Source: Thiomargarita sp.
GTDB taxonomy: Bacteria > Pseudomonadota > Gammaproteobacteria > Beggiatoales > Beggiatoaceae
Direction of reading: 5' to 3'
DNA length: 64,000 nt
Assembly (NCBI GenBank): GCA_020721005.1
Contig: DYNP01000002.1
Location: 253,598 to 317,597 of the forward strand
Shown here: in pieces, positions 23,132-33,500 of the stretch
Position numbering within the stretch: position 1 is the first letter of the stretch
How the letters are laid out: the number at the start of each line of letters is the position of its first letter
Translations under genes and position numbers: made by a program
The notes under the pieces: generated by a model
Database searches by the model: none
Told to the model about the DNA's origin: nothing
The model's input: the letters and a program-made list of their open reading frames with translations, nothing else

Positions 23132-26100
23132 GCAGTTTCGGTAAAATAACATTTCCCCTGACTTCCCCGCAGCGTGAAATCTGGTTTGACCAAATGATGT
23201 ATCCCAGTGTGCCCTTGTATAACATCGGCTCATGGGTTGAAATCAATATCGCCGTTGACAGTGCCTTGTTTCGCCAGGCCGTGCAGTATTTAGCAGCGGG
23301 GCACGATGCCTTGCGCATGGTATTGCAGCCCAATCCTGTATTAGAAGAACCGCCGCTACAAACTTTTCTTGACGAAATCACGGTTCCCCTCCCGTTTCTT
23401 GATTTTTCTACCGAACCAAGCCCGGAACAAGCTGCCGAAGCCTGGATGCAATCCCAGTTTATCCAACCCTTTGCCTTATTAGAGGATAAGCAGCTATTTC
23501 GTTATGCGCTGCTTAAACTGCGCCATGAGCATTTTCGCTTCTTCTCGGTCTATCATCACCTGATCAGTGACGGTCTGGGTATATCCCTGCTGCACAAAAG
23601 GCTGGGCATTATTTACGCCGCCTTGGTAAAAGAAAGACACACGCCATTCCACGCCGAGTGGCAGTTTCCCGCATACCGTGATTTTATCGAGAACGACCAG
23701 AGTTATCGTCATTCCGCGCGCCACAGCGATGATCTCACTTACTGGACAGAAAAATATCCTTCCCTGCCAGAACCCTTATTCCGCTTGCGCCAAACTCACT
23801 CTGCTGGCCGCGTCGTGCCTTCCGAGCGGCAAGTGTTGTGGATAGAGCGGGGGTTTTATCAGCGGATGGCGGACTTTGCCAGCCTATCCAACTCCACCCT
23901 GTTTCATCTCATGCTCGCAGCCCTGTACATCTACTTTGTGCGCACTGCGCGCCGTGAAGAATTGGCCATTGGTTTGCCCATTCTAAATCGCAGTGGCGCA
24001 GCGTTCAAACAAACCGTCGGAGTCTTCATCAACATGATTCCGGCCCGGATCCAGTGCGGAGTTGACCTGAATTTCCGTCAATTACTCCTGGCGATTGGCA
24101 AAACCTTAAAAGCCGATTACCGCCATCAACGCCTGCCCATCGGTGATTTATACCGCGAACTCGGCTTTTATGCCTCTGGCCGGCGCAATCTGATTGAAGT
24201 GCAATTCAACTATGCCAAGCACGACCACGCCACCGAATCCGGCATTTTTCAGGGGCGAACCATTGCGCTCACCAATGACAGCAAACAAAGTCCATTGATC
24301 ATTTCGGTCTGGGAACTCCATCAACAAGCCGATGTACAGGTCGATTTCGTCTACAACCTAGCCTATCTCGATGCCAGTGAAGCGTTGCGCATCCAGTCTT
24401 GCTTCTTGCGGATTTTAGAGCAGGGCTTGGACACCCCGGAGATTCCGCTGCGTTCCATTTCCCTGCTCAGCCCGGCGGAACAAATGCAGCTCATAGCCTG
24501 GAATCCGTGCACAAACACCACGCCAACCACATTGGTTGCCCTATTCGAGGCGCAGGCCGCCAACACCCCCAACAACGTGGCGGTGGTCTGTGAGGTCCAA
24601 TCACTCACCTATGCCGAACTCAACCGGCAGGCCAATCAACTGGCGCATTGCCTGCTTGGTATGGGAAGGGAACGCCTGGTCGGCGTGTGCCTGGAACGCT
24701 CGCTGGACATGGTGATCGGTGTCCTGGCCATTCTCAAAGCCGGCGCGGCCTATGTGCCGCTCGATCCCGACTATCCCAAAGAACGCCTGAGCTTTATCGT
24801 GGAAGACGCGGGACTCCGGGTATTGCTCACCCAAAGCAGCCTGTTGGACGCACTGCCAGCACACGGGACAAGTCTGTTGTGCATAGACAGCGGGCAGTCC
24901 GAAACTTACCCTGCGCACAATCCAGCACTCACCATCCAACCGGACGATCCGGCCTATGTCATTTACACCTCCGGCTCTACCGGCAAGCCCAAGGGCTGCT
25001 TAGTCACCCATGCCAATGTCACCCGTTTGTTCGCGGTCACTGAAGATTTATATCACTTCTCCGCCGATGATGTGTGGACTCTATTCCACTCCTATTCCTT
25101 TGACTTCTCCGTGTGGGAAATCTGGGGCGCATTGCTGTATGGCGGCAAACTGGTGGTGGTGCCTTATCTCACCAGCCGCGATCCGCAAGCCTTTTATCAA
25201 CTCCTTCGCAAGCAACACGTCACAATACTCAACCAAACCCCCTCCGCGTTCCGACAATTGATCAGCGTGGCGACCCAGGCGGAAAAACTGCCCTTGCGCT
25301 ATGTGATTTTCGGCGGCGAAGCCCTGGACTATGCCGCGTTGAGCCCATGGTTCAAGCATTACGGCACGGACAAACCGCGCCTGGTGAATATGTACGGTAT
25401 CACCGAAACCACAGTACACGTCACCTATTGCCCGTTGAGCGGGGATGAAAAGGAAAGCGGCAACATCGGGCGCCCGCTAGCGGATTTGCAGGTGTGGATT
25501 TTGGACGCCCAACAGCAACCGCTGCCCATCGGCGTTGCCGGCGAAATGTACGTTGGCGGCAACGGTGTTAGTCGGGGTTATCTCAATCGCCCCGAATTGA
25601 GCGCGTCGCGATTTCTGGAACTGGAACTGTTCGGCCAACTCCGGCGTGTGTACCGCACCGGTGACTTGGCGCGGCAACACCCCGACGGTAGCCTGGAATA
25701 CTTGGGTCGGATTGATGAGCAAGTCAAAATCCGCGGATTCCGCATCGAGTTGGGCGAAATCGAGACCTGCCTGGCCCAGCATGAGGCGGTGCAAGCGGCG
25801 GTGGTGCAACCGTTTGGCGAAGGAGACAATATCCGCCTAGTGGCCTACCTGACCTTACGCCAGCCAGTAGTGGATGTCGAACACCACTTGCGCGCCTGGC
25901 TGACGGAACGCCTGCCGGATTACATGCTCCCCGGTGCCTTCAGGGTGCTAGAGCAATTCCCCTTGACCGTGAACGGCAAGATAGACCGCAAGGCTTTACC
26001 TGCGCCGGATACTCGATCAAGGACGGATTTTGTCGCGCCGCGAACCGAGGCCGAAAAACTGGTGGCCGACATCTGGCGCACCATTTTGGAGGTCGAGCGC

Positions 26101-29100
26101 ATCGGCATCCATGACGATTTCTTCGCCATTGGCGGCAACTCGCTCAACGGCATTCGCTTTATCAACGAATTGAATGCGCGAACCCAGGAAATTTTCCATA
26201 TTTACGACTTGTTTACCGCGTCCACCCTGAGCCAATTTGTCGCCGGCATGAGAGTCCATTATCCCAAGTTGATGGCACGGTTGGAAGGGACGGAAATCGT
26301 CCCGGCAGCCGTGCTAAACAGGGAACAAGCCGCTGATTTGGCGGATTTGCGGCGGTTATTGATCAAGCCCCGCTTCAAACCCGCCACCGCGCCCAAGAAT
26401 CCGCCTGTAGTCTTCGTGCTGGCACCGCCGCGTTCCGGCACCACTTTGTTGCGGGTGATGTTGGGCGGGCATCCTGCTATTTTTGCCCCGCCGGAACTGG
26501 AATTACTGGGCTTTGCCGATTTGCGCGAACGCGCTGCGCGTTGCCAGGCACGCGACAGTTTTTGGCTGCAAGGCACGGTACGCGCTCTGATGGAACTGCG
26601 CGGCTGCGATGTTGAACACGCCTGGCAAATGATGGCCGAGTTCGAGCAACGCGATTTGGATGTGCAAGCGTTTTACCGTGAACTGCAAGGCACGGCGCAC
26701 GGGCGGTTGCTGGTGGACAAGACCCCGTTTTACTCGGTGGATACGGCAATTCCGTCCCAGGCCGAAGCCTATTTCGACAAACCCCTGTATATTCACCTGC
26801 AACGTCATCCTCTGGGTATGATTCGCTCGTTCGAGAAGGCGCGCATGGAGCGCATTCTGTCCGGGCATCCTTACGCGGCAGCCCTGGCGGATTTGGCCGA
26901 ATCTACTTCGTCCATCAGGCTGGGCGAATTGCTCTGGCAACTCTGCAACCAGAATATTCTGGAGTTCCTCGCCGGCATCCCGCGCGAACGCCAACACGCC
27001 CTGAAATTCGAGGAGTTGGTCGCGCAGCCACGCGCCAGCCTGGAAAAACTCTGCACCTTCCTCAAGCTGCCGCTGCATGAGGATATGCTCAATCCTTATC
27101 AGGACCTGAAGCAGCGCATGACCGACGGCTTATACGCCGAAGGCAAAATGCTGGGCGACCTCAAATTCCATAGCCACGGCAAAATCAATGCTGCGACCGC
27201 CGACAATTGGCGCAGTGCTTACAAAGAAGATTTCCTCGGCCAAGCCACCTGGTCGCTGGCCGAGCGCCTAGGCTATCCCCGCGATGTTCACGGCATTCCC
27301 CGCCTGTCTGAACACCAGCCCAAGCCGCTGTCTTTTGCCCAACAACGGCTGTGGTTTCTCGCTCAGTTGGAAGGCCAAAGCGCGACCTACAACATCCCGC
27401 TCGTGCTGCGCCTGCAAGGCAAGTTAGATGAGCGCGCGCTGCGGCAAGCGTTCATGAGCCTGCTTGAGCGCCATGAAAGCCTGCGCGTCAGCTTCCCAGC
27501 GATAAACGGCCAGGCCACGCTGCGGCTGAATCCCGTCTATGATCCGCTGGTCTCAGTGGAATTGCCCGCGCTGCCCCCAAATGAGCAGCAACCCTGGCTG
27601 GACGAGTGGCTGGTTCAAGAAATCCATCGCCCTTTTGATTTGGCGAATGGCCCCTTGCTGCGCGTGTATTTGCTGACACTCCAGCCGGAAGAACACATTC
27701 TGCTGATTTCCATGCACCACATCATCAGCGACGGCTGGTCCATGGGCGTATTGGTCAAGGAATGGGCGCAGTTATATGGCGCGGCGGCGCAACAGAAAAC
27801 TTTGCATTTACCGGAATTGCCCATTCAGTACAGCGATTACGCAGCCTGGCAAAAAACCTGGCTGGAACAAGGCGCGCTGGCTGCGCAACTGGCTTATTGG
27901 AAAGAGAAACTCGCTGGTCTGCCGGAATTGCTGGAACTGCCCACCGATTTCCCGCGCCCGGCGATGATGCGCCATCAAGGCTACCATTTCAAAAGCCGTA
28001 TCAGCGCCGCCATCGTTGACCAGCTCAAGCGCATCAGCCGCGAGCAGAATGCCACCTTGTTTATGACCCTGCTCGCCGCCTTCAAGGTATTGCTGTACCG
28101 CTACAGCCAGCAAACCGATCTGGCCGTCGGTACGCCCATCGCCAACCGCAACCATCAGCAAACCGAAGGCTTGATTGGCTTGTTTGTGAATACCCTGGTG
28201 TTGCGCAGCCAGATTAACCCGGAACAGGGCTTCGCGGAGGCGTTGCGGCAAGCGCGGGAAACCGCGCTGGAAGCCTATAGCCATCAGGATGTTCCATTTG
28301 AATTGTTGGTAGAACACCTGAACCCGGCCCGCAGCATGAGCCATGCGCCGCTGTTCCAGGTCATGTTCATGCTGCAAGCCATGCAACCAGCCGACTTGCC
28401 TGGCCTGGACATCACCCTGCTAGAGCCGGAGTACAAAGTCGCCAAATTCGACCTGACTCTGACCGCTGCGGAGCAAGACGGCGGACTGCTGTGTACCTGG
28501 GAATATGATACGGATTTGTTCCGCCGCGAAACGATTGCCGCGCTGGCCGAACATTTCGCCGTCTTGCTGCAAAGCATTTGTGCCGACCCGCAGCAGGCAG
28601 TGGCGCATTTGCCGCTGCTTACCCCGGCGGAAATCCAGCAGCTTGCCGCGCCCAAGCAGGTGAGTTATCCAGCGGATCAAACCGTGATCGCCCAGTTTGA
28701 AGCGCGGGCCGCGCAACACCCCGACAAAGTGGCGGTGGTCTTCGCCGAACAGCAATTGACCTATGCCGAACTGAACCGCCGCGCCAACCAACTCGCCCAC
28801 CAATTGATGGTGCTGGGCGTGGGGCCAGAAACCCTGGTGGGCTTGTGCGTGGAGCGTTCCCTGGAGATGCTGATCGGCGTGCTGGGCATCCTCAAAGCCG
28901 GCGGGGCTTACCTGCCGCTCGACCCGGATCAACCGCAAGAGCGTCTGCATTTCATTTTGGAAGACGCGGCAATCCCTATTTTGCTCACCCAATCCCATTT
29001 GCAAGCGCATTTGCCCATCACGGACAAACTCCGAGTCCTGATGCTGGATCAACCGGCGCAATCCCCTGGAATTCACACAAACCCCGTCTTGCGCGCCGGG

Positions 29101-30537
29101 CCGGATAACTTGGCCTACGTGATTTACACGTCCGGCTCTACCGGCAAGCCCAAGGGCTGCCTCGTCACTCATGCCAACATCAGCCGCTTGTTTACCGCCA
29201 CCGACCACTGGTATCACTTTGATCAACACGACACCTGGACCCTGTTTCACTCCTATGCCTTTGATTTCTCGGTGTGGGAAATCTGGGGGGCACTGTTGTA
29301 CGGTGGCAAATTGGTCATCGTGCCTTATCTGACCAGCCGTGACCCGCACGCTTTTTACCAACTCCTGCTGGAGCAACACGTCACCATCCTCAACCAAACG
29401 CCATCGGCTTTCCGGCAACTGATGGGCGTGGATAACCAACCGGAAAAACTGGCCTTGCGCTATGTCATTTTCGGCGGCGAAGCACTGGACAGCACCCTGC
29501 TCAAACCCTGGTTCGCCAAACATCCGGCTCAACCGCGTCTGATCAACATGTATGGCATCACCGAAACCACCGTGCATGTCACTTATTGCCCGCTTGACCC
29601 GCCTCAACTCGGTGGCATCGGCATCCCCATTCCCGATTTACAGGTCTGGATACTGGATAGCCTGCGGCAATCCGTGCCCACCGGTGTGCCCGGCGAGATG
29701 TATGTCAGCGGCGCGGGCGTGGCGCGCGGCTATTTAAACCGCCCGGAATTAACCGCCAGCCGGTTTATCGAAATGGAACAGTTCGGCAGGCGCGATCGCC
29801 TGTACCGTACAGGCGACCTGGCCCGCCGCCTGACCGACGGCAGCCTGGAATACCTGGGGCGGATTGACAACCAGGTCAAATTGCGCGGTTTCCGTATCGA
29901 ACTGGGGGAAATCGAGACGCTGCTGCATCAACATCAGGCGGTGCAAGAAGCGGTGGTATTGCTGGATAATAACGACGGCAATCCCAGGCTGCTGGCCTAT
30001 GTCACCGTTATCAGTCATCAGTTATCAACCAACAGTCAACAGTCAGCAGGTAACAGTGACGGCGCGCAAACTCTGTTCACTGATCACGGTTCACTGATCA
30101 CTACCTTGCGTGATTGGCTCAAAACCCGCCTGCCCGACTACATGGTGCCCACGGGCTTTCATGTGCTGGCGGCTATGCCCCTGACCGGCAACGGCAAAAT
30201 TGACCGCAAGGCACTGGCCGCGCTGGAGGTGCAAACAACCACGTCTGCTGCTTACGCCCCGCTGGAAACCGAACACCAGCAACACATGGCCGACATCTGG
30301 GCTGAACTGCTGCAACTGCCGGTAGCGCGCATCGGCGCGCAAGATAATTTTTTCGATTTGGGCGGACATTCTTTACTTGCCACCCAACTCGTCTCACGCA
30401 TCCGTAGCGTTTTTGGCATAGACCTGCCTTTGCGGCAGGTATTCGAGTCGCCCACTGTGGCGCAATTGTCCCGGCTGATTGCCGGTATGACGCAAGGCCA
30501 GGAAGACGTGGCGGAATTAGAGGAAGGCGTTTTGTGA
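23128..30537 (+). CDS. non-ribosomal peptide synthetase 1: C-A(Thr)-PCP-ST-C-A(Thr)-PCP
   Basis: GTG start behind AGGAGGAG; 2469 residues. Approximate domains: C 5-440 (HHLISDG at 140), A 468-960 (YTSGSTGKPKG near 610), PCP 970-1040 (DDFFAIGGNSLNG), sulfotransferase 1085-1385 (APPRSGTTLL near 1100; RHPLGMIRSF near 1224), C 1395-1830 (HHIISDG near 1531), A 1850-2370, PCP near 2406 (DNFFDLGGHSLLA). Reading the ten-residue code against GrsA gives D-F-W-N-I-G-M-V-H for both A domains, the classical threonine code. The two A domains are very alike (both have KGCLVTHAN), which points to module duplication. There is no loading module, so the first C may be a starter C that takes an external acyl group. 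There is no epimerase. The stop overlaps NRPS2 by 4 bp. Confidence 0.95.
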   Translation: MSSFGKITFPLTSPQREIWFDQMMYPSVPLYNIGSWVEINIAVDSALFRQAVQYLAAGHDALRMVLQPNPVLEEPPLQTFLDEITVPLPFLDFSTEPSPEQAAEAWMQSQFIQPFALLEDKQLFRYALLKLRHEHFRFFSVYHHLISDGLGISLLHKRLGIIYAALVKERHTPFHAEWQFPAYRDFIENDQSYRHSARHSDDLTYWTEKYPSLPEPLFRLRQTHSAGRVVPSERQVLWIERGFYQRMADFASLSNSTLFHLMLAALYIYFVRTARREELAIGLPILNRSGAAFKQTVGVFINMIPARIQCGVDLNFRQLLLAIGKTLKADYRHQRLPIGDLYRELGFYASGRRNLIEVQFNYAKHDHATESGIFQGRTIALTNDSKQSPLIISVWELHQQADVQVDFVYNLAYLDASEALRIQSCFLRILEQGLDTPEIPLRSISLLSPAEQMQLIAWNPCTNTTPTTLVALFEAQAANTPNNVAVVCEVQSLTYAELNRQANQLAHCLLGMGRERLVGVCLERSLDMVIGVLAILKAGAAYVPLDPDYPKERLSFIVEDAGLRVLLTQSSLLDALPAHGTSLLCIDSGQSETYPAHNPALTIQPDDPAYVIYTSGSTGKPKGCLVTHANVTRLFAVTEDLYHFSADDVWTLFHSYSFDFSVWEIWGALLYGGKLVVVPYLTSRDPQAFYQLLRKQHVTILNQTPSAFRQLISVATQAEKLPLRYVIFGGEALDYAALSPWFKHYGTDKPRLVNMYGITETTVHVTYCPLSGDEKESGNIGRPLADLQVWILDAQQQPLPIGVAGEMYVGGNGVSRGYLNRPELSASRFLELELFGQLRRVYRTGDLARQHPDGSLEYLGRIDEQVKIRGFRIELGEIETCLAQHEAVQAAVVQPFGEGDNIRLVAYLTLRQPVVDVEHHLRAWLTERLPDYMLPGAFRVLEQFPLTVNGKIDRKALPAPDTRSRTDFVAPRTEAEKLVADIWRTILEVERIGIHDDFFAIGGNSLNGIRFINELNARTQEIFHIYDLFTASTLSQFVAGMRVHYPKLMARLEGTEIVPAAVLNREQAADLADLRRLLIKPRFKPATAPKNPPVVFVLAPPRSGTTLLRVMLGGHPAIFAPPELELLGFADLRERAARCQARDSFWLQGTVRALMELRGCDVEHAWQMMAEFEQRDLDVQAFYRELQGTAHGRLLVDKTPFYSVDTAIPSQAEAYFDKPLYIHLQRHPLGMIRSFEKARMERILSGHPYAAALADLAESTSSIRLGELLWQLCNQNILEFLAGIPRERQHALKFEELVAQPRASLEKLCTFLKLPLHEDMLNPYQDLKQRMTDGLYAEGKMLGDLKFHSHGKINAATADNWRSAYKEDFLGQATWSLAERLGYPRDVHGIPRLSEHQPKPLSFAQQRLWFLAQLEGQSATYNIPLVLRLQGKLDERALRQAFMSLLERHESLRVSFPAINGQATLRLNPVYDPLVSVELPALPPNEQQPWLDEWLVQEIHRPFDLANGPLLRVYLLTLQPEEHILLISMHHIISDGWSMGVLVKEWAQLYGAAAQQKTLHLPELPIQYSDYAAWQKTWLEQGALAAQLAYWKEKLAGLPELLELPTDFPRPAMMRHQGYHFKSRISAAIVDQLKRISREQNATLFMTLLAAFKVLLYRYSQQTDLAVGTPIANRNHQQTEGLIGLFVNTLVLRSQINPEQGFAEALRQARETALEAYSHQDVPFELLVEHLNPARSMSHAPLFQVMFMLQAMQPADLPGLDITLLEPEYKVAKFDLTLTAAEQDGGLLCTWEYDTDLFRRETIAALAEHFAVLLQSICADPQQAVAHLPLLTPAEIQQLAAPKQVSYPADQTVIAQFEARAAQHPDKVAVVFAEQQLTYAELNRRANQLAHQLMVLGVGPETLVGLCVERSLEMLIGVLGILKAGGAYLPLDPDQPQERLHFILEDAAIPILLTQSHLQAHLPITDKLRVLMLDQPAQSPGIHTNPVLRAGPDNLAYVIYTSGSTGKPKGCLVTHANISRLFTATDHWYHFDQHDTWTLFHSYAFDFSVWEIWGALLYGGKLVIVPYLTSRDPHAFYQLLLEQHVTILNQTPSAFRQLMGVDNQPEKLALRYVIFGGEALDSTLLKPWFAKHPAQPRLINMYGITETTVHVTYCPLDPPQLGGIGIPIPDLQVWILDSLRQSVPTGVPGEMYVSGAGVARGYLNRPELTASRFIEMEQFGRRDRLYRTGDLARRLTDGSLEYLGRIDNQVKLRGFRIELGEIETLLHQHQAVQEAVVLLDNNDGNPRLLAYVTVISHQLSTNSQQSAGNSDGAQTLFTDHGSLITTLRDWLKTRLPDYMVPTGFHVLAAMPLTGNGKIDRKALAALEVQTTTSAAYAPLETEHQQHMADIWAELLQLPVARIGAQDNFFDLGGHSLLATQLVSRIRSVFGIDLPLRQVFESPTVAQLSRLIAGMTQGQEDVAELEEGVL
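26400..27285 (+). other. embedded PAPS-type sulfotransferase domain of NRPS1
   Basis: About 295 residues lie between PCP1 and C2. APPRSGTTLL is the 5'-phosphosulfate-binding loop, and RHPLGMIRSF carries the 3'-phosphate-binding Arg and Ser. Acidic and basic candidates for catalysis are present downstream. It would transfer sulfate from PAPS to a hydroxyl of the PCP1-bound substrate, for which the side chain of the predicted threonine is the obvious candidate. Confidence 0.85.
30008..30108 (+). repeat. repeat-like insertion in the NRPS1 A2 linker
   Basis: Degenerate short repeats (agtcatcagttatcaacc, aacagtcaacagtc, and tcactgat twice) lie in frame between motifs a8 and a9. The encoded stretch (SHQLSTNSQQSAGNSDG..) is low-complexity and absent from the sister A domain at the same place. 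Confidence 0.6.
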
Positions 30538-33500
30538 AATATATCCAAGATTTTCTATTTGAACTCAAACAAAAAAACATCGAACTATGGGCTGAAGACG
30601 GACAATTGCGCTTCAAAGCACCCAAAGGCGCGCTGACCGAGTCGTTACGCGCTGAACTGGGCGCACGTAAAAGTGAAATACTGGAGTTCCTGCACCGCAA
30701 GGCCCTGCTGGAGCAGCCGATTCCCCGGCTGGCCGAGGGTGAAAAGATACCGCTTTCTTTCGCGCAACAGCGTTTACTGTTTTTGGAACAATTGGAAGAA
30801 CAGCGCGCGGTATATAATATGCCGGCGGTGTTCCATTGCGCCGGGCAACTCGATGAAAATGCTCTACAAGCCTCTCTCGCCGCCTTGATTCAACGCCATG
30901 CCAGCCTGCGGACATGCTTTCCCAGTGTAAACGGAGAAGCCACCGCGCAGGTGGGGGAAGTTTACAACCCGCTGCATATCACCGACTTAAGCGCGCTGGA
31001 CGAAGCGGCGCGGCAAGCCGAAGTGGATCGCTTGATTGTCGAACACGCGCAACTCGATTTCGACCTCCAGCACGGCCCTTTATTTGATTTACTTTTGTTG
31101 AAGCGAGGGGAAGGGCAACCGCTTTTGCTGTTCAACATGCACCACATCATCACCGATGGCTGGTCTATCAGCGTCTTCATTCGGGAATGGAAGGCGCTTT
31201 ACAACGCCTATCTCCAGGGGCAGGAAGCCGCTTTACCCGAACTGCCGATTCAGTACGGTGACTATGCCGCCTGGCAACGGCAATGGTTGGCGCAGGGACT
31301 GTTCGCCGGCCAGCTCGAATACTGGAAAAACCAGCTTGCCGGGCTGCCGGATTTGCTGGAATTGCCCACCGATTTCCCGCGCCCGGCGCTGATGGGCACT
31401 GAGGGCAATCACTGCCGCGTGACCATCCCCGCAGAACTGGCGCAAAAAATCAAGCAACTCAGCCGCGATCAAGGCGCAACGCTGTTTATGACCTTGCTCG
31501 CCGCCTTCAATGCGCTGCTATACCGTTACAGCAGACAGGAGGATTTCGCGGTAGGCAGTCCGATTGCCAACCGCACTCATCCGCAGAGCGAAGGGCTGAT
31601 CGGCTTTTTTGTCAATGCGTTGGTGCTACGCGCTCAACTCAGCGCCGGGCAAAGCTTTCTTGAACTGCTCCAGCAAACCCGGCAAACCGCGCTGGATGCC
31701 TACAGCCATCAGGACATTCCCTTCGATTACCTGGTCGAGCAATTGAATCCCACCCGCAATATGCGCCATGCGCCGTTGTTTCAAGTGATGTTTGCGCTGC
31801 AAAACACGCCGCAAGAAGACTTGGAATTGGGCGGTGTGAAACTGGCGTTGCAACAACCCGATTACCACATTGCCAAATTCGATTTATCCCTGAGCGTGAC
31901 GGAGCAGGCGGAGGGCTTACAGTGCGATTGGGAATACCGCGCCGACTTGTTCCGCCCTGAAACCATTACCCGCATGACCGGGCATTTTCAGCGCCTGCTG
32001 GAGGAAATTGCCGCCAATCCGGCGCGGCCAATCTCGCGCCTGCCCTGGCTCACCGAGGCGAATGCGCAACAGCTAACCGCCTGGAATCAAACTCAAATGG
32101 CCTATCCTGCCGCTAAAACGGTGGTGAATTTGTTTGAAGCCCAAGCCGCGCAAAATCCCGGCAAAACCGCGCTGGTGTTTGTCGGCCAACAACTCGGCTA
32201 TGCCGAACTCAACCAACGCGCCAATCAACTTGCCTATCAATTGATAGAACTGGGGGTTGAACCGGACACCTTAGTCGGTATATGCGTCGAGCGTTCGCTG
32301 GACATGATCACCGGCTTGTTGGGAATTCTCAAGGCGGGCGGCGCTTATGTGCCGCTAGACCCGGATTATCCGCAAGAGCGGCTGGCCTTCATGATCGAAG
32401 ATGCCGGCGTGGAAGTGCTGGTCACGCAATCGCACTTGCTGGCGCGGCTGCCTAAACAAACAACAGCGAGCGTTTGCCTTGACCAGGCGGACTTGGACGC
32501 CTATCCGAACACCAACCCGCCGCGTCGCGCCAGCCCCGGACACCTCGCTTACATTATTTACACCTCCGGATCCACCGGCAAGCCCAAAGGCGTGATGATC
32601 GAACACGCGGCCCTGGCTGCCTATGTTCATACAGCCATTGCCACGTATGGGCTGCAAGCCCAAGACCGGGTGTTGCAGTTTTCTTCCATCAATTTCGATG
32701 TCTCGGTGGAAGAGATTTATCCCATCTTGATTCAAGGTGGCTGTCTGGTGGTGCGCGACAACGCCATGTTGAATACGGATAAGGAATTTCTCCAAGCCTG
32801 TGACCGACAAGCGATTAGCGTGATCATGCTGCCCACCGCCTACTGGCAACAGTTGATTCACTCGCAGGGACAGTGGCCAGCCGGACTGCGTACCCTCATC
32901 ATCGGCGGCGAAGCGGCTGCCGTGGAGCAGGTGCGCTATTGGTTGCGCGAGTTGCGCCCGACGGCGCGGCTATTCAATGCCTATGGCCCGACGGAAACCA
33001 CCGTTTCATCCGTGTGTTACCGCTTTGGCAGCGATATAGAGGAGGTTTGCCCGATAGGCCAACCACTGCCAAACCAGCGAGTTTACCTATTGGATGCCCA
33101 ACTCCAGCCGGTGCCACCGGGCGTACCGGGCGAATTGTGCATCGCCGGCACGGGCTTGGCGCGGGGTTATCTCAACCGCCCGGACTTGACCGCCGAAAAA
33201 TTCATTGAACTCGAATTGTTCCGCAAAACCGAGCGTATTTACAAAACCGGCGATTTGGCCCGCTGGCTGCCCGATGGCAATCTGGAATACCTGGGGCGGA
33301 TTGACCAACAGGTCAAACTGCGCGGTTTCCGCATCGAATTGGGCGAAATCGAAGCCGCCTTGAACGCGCATCCGGTGGTGATTGAGTCGGCTGTCGTGTT
33401 GCGCGAACGCGAAGGGGACAAGATCCTTGCTGCGTATGTGACGGCGGCGAGTGAAAAGCAAGCTGCCACTCAGCACTCACCACTCGCCACCACCCTCCGC

